A stretch of 64,000 bases of DNA from Blepharisma japonicum (taxonomy: Eukaryota > Ciliophora > Heterotrichea > Heterotrichida > Blepharismidae), in assembly GCA_949751835.1 (NCBI GenBank), contig CATKHK010000063.1, positions 1 through 64,000 of the forward strand. Direction: 5' to 3'. The notes under the pieces were generated by a model. It did not search any database, was not told the origin of the DNA, and was given only the letters and a program-made list of their open reading frames with translations. Every line of letters starts with the position of its first letter. Within the stretch, counting starts at the first letter, position 1. Positions 56,057 to 64,000 of the stretch are shown one piece after another. Both the position numbers and the translations under genes were made by a program.

Positions 56057-58384
56057 ATGTCAAGATCTGAAAACATTCATGTCTCTCTTCGTTTTCGCCC
56101 TCTGAACACTCGTGAAATTGACGATTACGAATCAAGCATTTGAAATATTTCCAAAAATTCGGTTTCAATCAAGCCTGAGTATGCCCAAATTTTGCTTGAA
56201 TCCAAACGTCTAACACGACCTCCAAAAGGCTATACATATAACCATTGTTTTGCACCTAGAGACTCGAACCAATTTGTATATGATGCAATTGGGAAACGAG
56301 TGGTGCTTGCATCATTGGAAGGCTACAACGGGACAATTTTTGCATATGGGCAAACAGGGAGTGGGAAAACTTTTACTATGATGGGAGCTGATGAGGATGA
56401 AAATGAAGTGAATGAAGAAAGAAAAATACTCAACGCTACGCCTTCGTTAAAAAAAGAAAGGAGATCAGTTTCACCGATGTTTAGACCAAGCTCATCTTTT
56501 CAAAAAACAACTCCTGCGCCTCCTACTATCATTCCAGCTGGGACTAAAGATAAAGGGATTATTTCTTTAGCACTGGATGACTTATTTGCAAATATCAAAA
56601 AATTTCCTGAAAAAACATATTTTTTGACTTGCAGCTATTTAGAAATTTATAATGAACAGGTTTTTGATTTACTATCTGAATCAGCCCAATTTAAAGGGGA
56701 TATATTGAGTATTAACGAAGATCCAACTAAAGGATTCTACGTAAAAGGGTTAAGCGAGCATGTAATAAATTCAATAGAAGAAGTAAAAAGCTTTTTAGAA
56801 AAAGGTGAATCAAATAGAAAATATGCAGCTACAGCTATGAATCATCATAGTTCTCGTTCACATACAATTTTTAGGCTAAACGTGACAAGTGTAACTGTTT
56901 TAGAAAACTTCGAAAATGATGAAAATGGTAACAGCATTACAACTGAAAGTGTATTAAATTTTGTCGATCTAGCAGGCTCAGAAAGAGTTAGCAACCTCCA
57001 GCAAGATGTTTCTTCTGATAATCTGAAGAAAAAAGCAAAAAATTCTCTTGATACTTTGGTTACCGAAGGGAAGCACATAAATACAAGCTTATTTTACTTA
57101 TGTCAAGTAATTCATAGGCTTTCTGAAAAAGATACAATAAAATCAGAAACACACATCCCATACCGAAACTCAAATTTAACCAAAATTCTGAGATCTTCGT
57201 TAGGTGGGAATTCTTTGACCTGCATCATCTGTACAGCAACACCTACTTTATCTCAATTTGAGATGACTTTAAGTACTCTCCGTTTTGGAGGTATAGCTAA
57301 GACTATCACAAATAAAGTTGAAGCCAATGTGACTTCTAATAAAAATGCTGAGCTTCTACAAGCTTATCAGCACGATATCGAGCAGCTTAAAAAAGACCTT
57401 GAAATTGCTCAGCAAGGTGGAAAAGCAAAAATTGATGAAGCTATCCAAGCGAAAAAGCAGCTTGAAGAAAGGATTTCGAAGCTGATACAAATGCTTTTAA
57501 ACCAGTCACGAAATAACATACAAAAACCAGTGAGCGGGATTTCGCAGCCATCTTCTCGTGATTTATGGTGTAAACAAGTAGGAGAATTGATAATTGATTT
57601 TCGATTAGAAAATCACGACTATATTAACAAAATTAATGAAAGTGAAACAAATCAACTAAGATTTGACGATAAAGGCTCTATGGCAATGGAAAGAATGAAA
57701 TCTATGCACATCGAATTGAAAAATAAAGACACGCTAATCCAAGAATTTAAAGACTGCAAGCAAGCATTAATTGATTCAAAAGCAAATTTAAAAAATGATT
57801 TGAAAAAAGCTTTAACTTTATGCAAAGAGTTATCAGACAAAAAGCAAGCTTATAAAGTCAAATGCAAAAAGCTACACAAGCATAATAGAAACCTAGAACA
57901 AAGATTAAATTTGATAGAAAAACAGCAAGGACTAGAAAAGCTTTCTTCAGAGCAGCTGCAACAATTAGAAGCATTTTTCTTTCATTCTTTAGATGCAGTA
58001 AAAAATGCGAGATTTAGAAAAAAATACGAAAATAAACTTAGCTTGATTACTCATCAAGAGTCCACGATTGCTGAATCCCCAGTCCACAGAGTAAATGGCA
58101 GGCTGTTTTGCCACTTTGGAGGAGAAGATTTGACATCTTCAGGCAGCGATTCTGAATCCTCACTAGAATTTGAAACTTCTTTTTACAAAAATAAGAAATT
58201 CGGTGAAAGAAGCTTTGCAGCAAGCTTTAATTCGCAAGATATCAGCGCCTTAATGCTTGGAAGTTTAATAGAAAATGACTATGAAGAGTCCCCTAAAAAA
58301 GACTTGAGTAAAATCGATGTAAATGTTGGGCTGAAGAAGGAGCCACTATTAGAAATTCCACAAAATTCGGAAAAATGGTTGTAA
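56057..58384 (+). CDS. Kinesin motor protein, kinesin-7-like
   Basis: 775 residues. The start ATG 56057 lies 45 codons upstream of where a standard-code frame would begin; the Trp-TGA at about 56141 ('SSIWNISKNS') joins them, completing the first beta strand 'NIHVSLRFRPLN'. Motor motifs: P-loop GQTGSGKT (98-105), 'NHHSSRSHTIF' (switch I), 'FVDLAGSERV' (switch II), 'IPYRNSNLTKILRSSLGGN', then the neck 'STLRFGGIAKTITNKVE'. An insertion of about 55 residues after 'TFTMMGADE' enlarges loop 5, rich in Ser/Pro. The N-terminal motor and neck resemble CENP-E/kinesin-7, plus-end directed. A coiled-coil stalk and a short acidic Ser-rich tail follow. Subfamily call is by eye. Confidence 0.9.
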
Positions 58385-58440
58385 TTATTTTAAAATTTAG
58401 TAATTTTAAACTATAGATAGTTCTTTTCACTTTTGCTTTA

Positions 58441-59346
58441 TTATAAGTCTCTGATTTCTAGTGCTTTTTTATCTTTTAAATTGAATTCTATCAAGTTTTG
58501 TATAGCTTGGATGAAATAAACTTTATCTTTATATCACACTGAGTGAGAAGAAATTGAGTAATTAGTTAATTCATTAGTCCCTATGATTTCTCAGTTTAAA
58601 AGATCGCTGTTTCTGCTTATATAAGAATTTCCATTTACTTCAATAATATAAACTGAGCCTTTAACTGTAAAAATATTTTTGAAGATACTTTTATTTAGAG
58701 TGAGATTTCCGACTGAACCCAAGGAATCATTATTAATATCATAGCTCATAAGCTTAGAAAAATAGTAGCCAGTAATTAAAATATTGTCCTTAATTAATGT
58801 GCAAGAAGTCTGCAACTTAGATATTGCATTTATTGATGAATATTCTTCTCATGTTTTGAGTACAAGATTGAATTTCACAGATATTGAAGATTCATTTCCT
58901 CCTATAGCATAAACATAGTTCTTATAATAAGCAAGACTAGTCCTTCAAACTGGCGGCCCTGAAGGTAGATGAATTATATTTTTATTTTTGTCAACAAGAA
59001 AAGCTTCACCTATATATTTTGTTCCTGTTCATCCTCCATAAAAAAATGTTGATTGATCGCAAGGAATATAGACTGATCCATAAGAAAAAAGTTTGTGCGG
59101 TAAATCATAGTGCTTTGTAGTTAACATAGAATCCAAATTTAAAGAAAAGATTTCACCAGTATTTCCTTTAACAAATACTAGCTCATTAAATTTTCTACGA
59201 CTTGCTTCCATTTCGGATGCTAATTTTAAACGCTTGCAAGTTGCTCTTACCAAGTATATTTCGTTTTGTTCTAAAAACTCTAAAATTATATTCAATAAGT
59301 TAAATGATAGTGCTTCTAAATTTCTGTCTCTCATTTTTGCATCCAT
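58441..59346 (-). CDS. F-box plus Kelch-repeat protein
   Basis: 301 residues, ATG 59346 to TAA 58441-58443, with at least four Trp-TGA (59029, 58591, 58534 and one near 58947). Residues 10-50 look like an F-box ('LSFNLLNIILEFLEQNEIYL', 'VRATCKRLKLAS'), the Skp1-binding motif of SCF ubiquitin ligases. The rest is a propeller: 'VFVKGNTGEIFSLNLD', 'SLAYYKNYVYAIGG', 'TLIKDNILITGYYF' and the final 'KVYFIQAIQNLIEFNLKDK'. F-box/Kelch proteins recruit substrates to SCF. It belongs to the same propeller family as those at 1.5-5.4 and 22-25 kb, but has an intact F-box. Confidence 0.72.
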
Positions 59347-60114
59347 CTAAATATTTTATATTTAACTTTTAGCATAAAGCTATGCTTTTTTGATGATAAA
59401 AATTCTCTGAATCAAAACAGATTCACTATTTAAGCTGTAGAAATAAATATCTGCTGAACAAGTTTATCTGTTAGCAACTAAAGCTATATTTTAGGCTTTA
59501 AGGAAAATACAGTAAAAGATGCTTCCATTTATATGATAACGAAATAATTTTTGCTGATGTAAACAATATGGTATTCTAGATATGCTGCTTAATTTTTATC
59601 AAGCCAAAAAGACTTGATATCCTTCATGGCTGAGCTTAAATATTTAGCAGTAGAATTACCATATACACAAGTGGCCATTCCTCCATTAAAATTCGCGAAA
59701 ATTAGACAAATCCATAATTATTGATATCCGCTGCTGCAGTATTAAAACTAAAAGCGATTCTAAATTTTAAGAGCAAACCTATAATTTTAAACCTTCCAGC
59801 AGTATTTTACCATTTATTTCAAATTTTTAGACTATTGAAAGTAAGGCTAAAATTTCTTAGATTTTGGCGGATAGAGATTCAAATTTATTATATATTTACT
59901 GATCCTTCTTATATCTAGGTAGCGTTAATGTTTTAGCAATTAAAAGAAGTTTCTATATATATTCATGACTTAACTTAAAGAAAGGCTCCTAAAATCTCTT
60001 CGCTAATTCCTAGAGACTTATATATATAATAGATCTAATTTTTTAATAACTAATTTGCTCTTTGGATTTCAGATTTTTTATCTTAATAATTCGAATTTCT
60101 GATTGTTGATATAA
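59347..60114. other. AT-rich divergent intergenic
   Basis: 768 bp between divergent genes. Short open frames here look like chance. No feature supported. Confidence 0.4.
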
Positions 60115-61479
60115 ATGGAACAAACAACTTCACCAACAGCGTGGTACAATCCTAAAATTCACGTAGAAAGGCTCTGCAGGTGGCATTTACACATGCAAAG
60201 CACTTTTGGATGCACAACACTCATAGTTTTATTCTTAGTGTACTTCGCCCAAGGCTTGCGGAACTTTATTACTTTGGCAATCACCCTTTTTTATAAAGAC
60301 GTTCTGGATCTTCCCGCAGACTCAACTCAATTTCTGAAATCCCTAATATGGATAGCTTGGTACATTAAGCCAATTTTTGGATTATTGAGTGATAATATTC
60401 CAATTTTTGGCTATCACAGAAAAAGCTATTTGTTTTTATCTGGGGTCATGGGAATAGTTGCTTACATCGGGATGCTCTTTATTGAGACAGAACTTGAATC
60501 AGTGATTCTTCTAATGATCAGTGAAGTAGGACAATGCATAGCAGACATAATTGCCGATGCAATCATGGTTGAAGCTTCAAGAAAAGACCAAGAAGTTGGC
60601 TCAGGGAGATTGCAGAGCTATTGTTGGTTTTCTTTTGCTTTGGGCGGCTTAATTGGAGGTACATTAGGAGGTATGGCTCTGGATTACATGTCTCCTCAAC
60701 ATGTATTGGCTTGCCTTGTAGTGTGTCCTATGATTTTGCTTCTAGTCTCAATCTGTATTAAAGAAAATAATGATAAATCTCGTCTCTCCTGGCCCACAAT
60801 TTTAGAAAAATTAAGAAAGGTTGGCAAGGCTTTTACAGACTCTACAATCCTTAAAGCCTTGCTAGTAATTTTTATTGCAAGAAGTTGTTCTCCTTCTTTT
60901 TCCGAGTTAATGTCTTATTTCATGAGGGACGAATTAAAGTTCTCGGCAACTTTTATGAGCTTTTTAACAACTTTAAGCTATTTTATGCTAGCATTAGGCA
61001 GCATTTTATATGGAAAATTCATAGTGAATTGGGAATTTTCTTCAGCACTAGGGGTAGGGCAGATCCTATTAACTTTTCTAGGAGGAGTTGATATTTTGTT
61101 GGTTACTAAATCATACAAAAATATTGGAGCCAGTCCTTATTACTTTGTGCTTGGAGGAGATGCATTTGGAGGTGTTGTGGAATACACTTTTAGAAAATTA
61201 CCTATGTTGGTATTAGGTGGACAATTATGCCCTCTAGGGATTGAAGCCACTTTATTTTCACTATTTGCATCTGCGAGCAATTTTGGTGTTTCTGTAGCAT
61301 CAACTGAAGGAGCGTTTATTATGAAGACGACTGGGATCAATAGTCCAAGTAACGATAATATATGGATTCTATTTGCAATAGCTGCACTATCGCATTTATT
61401 GCTATTTCCGTTTTTAAGGCTATTGCCCAAGAAGGAAAAAGTAGGAGAACAAAGTGACTTAAAAGAGCCACTAATTTAG
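60115..61479 (+). CDS. Folate-biopterin transporter (FBT/BT1 family, MFS)
   Basis: 454 residues with about 12 hydrophobic segments. 'YFAQGLRNFITLAITLFYKD', 'KSLIWIAWYIKPIFGLLSDN', 'GYHRKSYLFLSG' and 'IADIIADAIMVEASRKDQE' match the FBT family of major-facilitator transporters found in Leishmania, Plasmodium, cyanobacteria and plants, which move folates, pterins or S-adenosylmethionine. The Lys-Pro in TM2 ('YIKPIFG') and 'GRLQSYCW' between helices are typical. The C-terminus ends in a short cytoplasmic acidic tail (TAG stop). Plasma-membrane location is likely. Substrate cannot be assigned from sequence alone. With the folate ligase at 41550 this gives two folate-related genes in the window, probably by chance. 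Confidence 0.88.
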   Translation: MEQTTSPTAWYNPKIHVERLCRWHLHMQSTFGCTTLIVLFLVYFAQGLRNFITLAITLFYKDVLDLPADSTQFLKSLIWIAWYIKPIFGLLSDNIPIFGYHRKSYLFLSGVMGIVAYIGMLFIETELESVILLMISEVGQCIADIIADAIMVEASRKDQEVGSGRLQSYCWFSFALGGLIGGTLGGMALDYMSPQHVLACLVVCPMILLLVSICIKENNDKSRLSWPTILEKLRKVGKAFTDSTILKALLVIFIARSCSPSFSELMSYFMRDELKFSATFMSFLTTLSYFMLALGSILYGKFIVNWEFSSALGVGQILLTFLGGVDILLVTKSYKNIGASPYYFVLGGDAFGGVVEYTFRKLPMLVLGGQLCPLGIEATLFSLFASASNFGVSVASTEGAFIMKTTGINSPSNDNIWILFAIAALSHLLLFPFLRLLPKKEKVGEQSDLKEPLI

Positions 61480-61717
61480 TAAATAATTTTATGTTTAATA
61501 AAAATTGTTTTTTGTTAAAAATTTAAATTCGTTTTCATATAATTCTTATTCGTTTTTTGCATTTTAATTAAATTTTAATTTATTTCGCTAATTTTGGTTT
61601 AAAATGAATTTTAATTTTAACGTGGATTATATCCGTTAATAAACAATGTCTAAATAAGTATAAATTCCAGTGAAATAAAAGCAGAAATGAAAATATAAGA
61701 ATTAATCAAATATAAAA

Positions 61718-62161
61718 ATGGATAATTCAATTACTTGAATTTCAATCTCAAATATAATCGGATATCAATCACTCAAGCTTAAAAACGAACTCAAAATTGA
61801 GCAAAAGCTTTTGAGTTCATCAGAAAAATTGCTTGCATCAATCAATTCCCAGCTTCAATGTCTTTTATTGAGCGATAATCCAGACCCATCAGAGATTTCG
61901 GTGATACAAACGCGTATGATTGCTTTATATAACGTATTGAATATAAAAAGTCGAATGGTTTTATCAGAATCCTTAAATAATTGCTATAAGGGATTACAAA
62001 AGTCTTTGCATAAGAAAGACTCAAAAATTTATGAGGCTTGTAATAGAATTATTGAGCTTACACACTCTGAAAATAAAGGCTCAATAAGGCCAAAAGAGAT
62101 GAAAAAAATTTTGAAGCTTAAACAGTTAGCAAGTGAAATATTATGTGACCAGAGACTTTAA
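61718..62161 (+). CDS. Small helical protein, 147 residues, unknown
   Basis: ATG 61718 followed by 'MDNSITWISISNIIGYQS', the Trp being TGA at 61736-61738; the frame then runs to TAA 62159-62161. Predominantly alpha-helical and Leu/Lys/Ser rich ('LASINSQLQCLLLSDNPDP', 'YNVLNIKSRMVLSESLNN'). No family recognised. Upstream 240 bp are AT-rich. Confidence 0.6.
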
Positions 62162-62740
62162 TAAAGTAAATTAATGTCTTAAAAACTAGGCGTTTTAAGT
62201 AGTCTAAAATGGAATTTTTGCTTTTGTTATTTGATAGATGCGAAGTTGAGAGAAAAGAGAGCTTTTGTTATAGTTAAATCAAATTTTATCTTCTAATCAT
62301 AAGATTTTTAATAAATAATTTAAATTTGTAACGATTTATTTCCATCATGGTTTTTAAGCAATAAATTCGATAGGATATATAAAATTCTTTTATTGACTCT
62401 AAGTGCATGCAGAATCAAGTGTATGCTATTTTTCTCACTTTTACTAGACTCAGTGAGAAGGATCTACGATTTCCTATTGACCCTAGACAATAGTAATGAC
62501 TTTATGGGACTGTGTAGCACCTGCTTTATGGTTCAAAGATAAGAAGTTCTAATGATAAAGGAGGCAACTCCTTTGATCAGAAACTGTTTTGGAAGATGGG
62601 ATTAGAGTTATTTAAGAGTAATCTTATCAATCAATCAATCAATACATTAGATAACTTTAAAGATTCGGCTTAGTAATAGATCAATCAAAATATTTTGAAG
62701 CAATATTTAAGACTTATTTAAACAGAGACTTTAATCTAAG
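62162..62740. other. Intergenic, convergent
   Basis: 580 bp between convergent genes. Contains a short (ATCA)n run near 62627-62644; otherwise nothing seen. Confidence 0.4.
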
Positions 62741-64000
62741 TTAATTAGTATTTCCTTCAATCTTTTGCTTTTTATGTATGAGTCGTTTATATTGTCTCCA
62801 AAGAGGTATTTTCCCTTTGATTGCTCCACCAAATAGAGCAGCCTCTCTCACTGAGAACATCAGGAGTCCAGTAAGTGCACAGAAATCAGTGAAATACTGA
62901 GGATTCAGAGTCGATTCACGTCCTCCTATGATTTCTTCAAGTTTATCGATATTTTCGTCAGAAAAATCAAATTCCGTTACTTTTTCATTGAAAATCTTGT
63001 CAACTGTTTTCTTATTTTTTTCCTTATTTCTAGAATCAATAAGAAACTTCCTGCACTCATCCCATGCTTTGTTGTCATCTTCAGGCAAAGACTGACCAAG
63101 CAATTGGAAGAAAATTCTCCAAGCCCAAACCACATCTGACCTTGGATAGCGATCGAGGTAGAATTTGTCATCATCCATTGTGGTTAATAGAGAAAGGGCA
63201 CTTTTAGCTCCTACAGAAAGCTCAAATGGCTTTCCAGACGTTAGTTCTTCAATGGAGTGATTCTCTGACAATGATGCAATAAGCTTTTCAATTTCCTCAA
63301 GTGATAAAGTTGAAGTATTTGGCTTAATTACTGGGCTAGATTCTTTTGATTCTTCTGTTGATGTGGATTCTTTGTTTTCTTCAGGAGCTGGCTCTTGGCT
63401 GTTTTCTTGCGGCTGATCATTATTTTCAATAAGTAAATCTTCCGCATTTGCTGGCTCAATTGGAGAGCCACCAGCATCTGAAACATTGTCTACATTTGGA
63501 ATTTTATCTTCAGAATTTTCTTCAGGTTGGCTTGAAGGCTCAGCATTTTCTGGTTCTTCATGCTTTTCTTCTTCTGTCGTTTCAGGCTCATTTTTTTCCT
63601 CTTCATGGTGGTCTGGTTTTGTTTTCTCTTCTTCGCCTTTCTTTTTCTTTTCTTCTCCAGCCTTCTTTTTATGTTCTTCTGTTTTTTTCTTTACTTCTTC
63701 TCCTTTTTTCTTGCTTTCTTCAACTTTCTTTTTACCTTCTTCTTTTTTCTTCCCTTCTTCTTTCTTTTTATCTTCGGTTGCCTTTTTCTTTGCTTCTTCG
63801 GCTTTTTTCTTTTCCTCGCCAGCCTTTTTCTTATTTTCTTCTTCTAGTTTTTTACTTTTTGCTTCCTCTGCCTTTTTAGCTTTTGCTTCTTCAGCTTTTT
63901 GTTTTTTCTCTGCTTCTTCTTGCTTTTTCTTCTCCTTTTCTTCCTCAGCTTTTTTCTTTGCCTCTTCTTTCTTCTTATTCTCTTCATCTTTCTTTTTCTT
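62741..64000 (-). CDS. Lys/Glu-rich protein with a conserved-looking C-terminal domain, 5' end beyond window
   Basis: The frame ends at TAA 62741-62743 and is open to base 64000, so at least 419 residues are visible. From 64000 to about 63600 the product is almost only K, E and A (KEKE-type, 'EEAKKKAEEEKEKKKQEE'), then an acidic Pro/Ser linker, then a folded-looking domain of 150 residues: 'GAKSALSLLTTMDDDKF', 'SDVVWAWRIFFQLLGQSLP', 'LNPQYFTDFCALTGLL', 'KIPLWRQYKRLIHKKQ'. I do not recognise the domain. KEKE tracts often form single alpha helices or bind acidic partners. Confidence in the frame is high, function unknown. Confidence 0.72.
   Translation of the reverse strand, partial: KKKKDEENKKKEEAKKKAEEEKEKKKQEEAEKKQKAEEAKAKKAEEAKSKKLEEENKKKAGEEKKKAEEAKKKATEDKKKEEGKKKEEGKKKVEESKKKGEEVKKKTEEHKKKAGEEKKKKGEEEKTKPDHHEEEKNEPETTEEEKHEEPENAEPSSQPEENSEDKIPNVDNVSDAGGSPIEPANAEDLLIENNDQPQENSQEPAPEENKESTSTEESKESSPVIKPNTSTLSLEEIEKLIASLSENHSIEELTSGKPFELSVGAKSALSLLTTMDDDKFYLDRYPRSDVVWAWRIFFQLLGQSLPEDDNKAWDECRKFLIDSRNKEKNKKTVDKIFNEKVTEFDFSDENIDKLEEIIGGRESTLNPQYFTDFCALTGLLMFSVREAALFGGAIKGKIPLWRQYKRLIHKKQKIEGNTN

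Noticed and set aside
41550-61479. A folate gene cluster (ligase plus transporter)
   Set aside because: The two genes are 17 kb apart with many unrelated genes between them; clustering is probably coincidental.
63448-63879. Hydrophobic plus-strand frames resembling membrane proteins
   Set aside because: They are the antisense of the KEKE tract of the minus-strand gene; Leu/Phe richness is a by-product.

Overview
The window is nuclear DNA from a ciliate, most likely a heterotrich of the Blepharisma type. Three things seen in the sequence support this. (1) UGA is read as tryptophan: in-frame TGA falls where Trp is expected in the folate ligase (41967-41969), the kinesin motor, the F-BAR protein, the Kelch proteins and others, while genes end with TAA or TAG. 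(2) Introns are 15-16 nt with GT...AG ends, a size known from heterotrichs. (3) The proteins are plainly eukaryotic (kinesin-7-like motor, AGC and CAMK kinases, Pam18, PLAC8, folate-biopterin transporter). The genus is an inference from code plus intron size; no rRNA gene is present to confirm it.

The window has two halves. From 1 to about 31.8 kb it is gene-poor, AT-rich and repetitive. It holds Kelch-repeat genes with broken copies (1.5-5.4 kb, 22.3-25.1 kb), a LamG/cysteine-rich secreted protein with a decayed tandem copy (11.0-13.9 kb), a TPR gene with a TPR remnant (20.1-21.4 kb) and several GC-richer islands of decayed coding sequence. Scattered through 6.1-30.8 kb are 11 copies of a nearly invariant 38-bp motif, all in the same orientation, inside larger diverged units. 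Two segmental duplications (21.9/23.9 kb and 25.2/30.3 kb) carry the motif. The layout resembles germline-limited or recently expanding repeat DNA, but that is inference.

From 31.85 kb to the end it is a compact gene-rich chromosome arm: F-BAR protein, AGC kinase, CEP350-like giant, folate ligase, two PH-CAMK kinase paralogs, Pam18/Tim14, several coiled-coil and small unknown proteins, PLAC8 protein, a histidine-phosphatase-fold protein lacking two active-site arginines, kinesin, F-box/Kelch protein, folate/biopterin transporter and a charged C-terminal gene that runs off the end. Neighbours are often separated by only 0-40 bp.

Most genes are unrelated housekeeping or cytoskeletal functions. 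The most unusual material is the 38-bp motif array, the Kelch expansion, and stop codons that sit where glutamine would fit in otherwise coding stretches.
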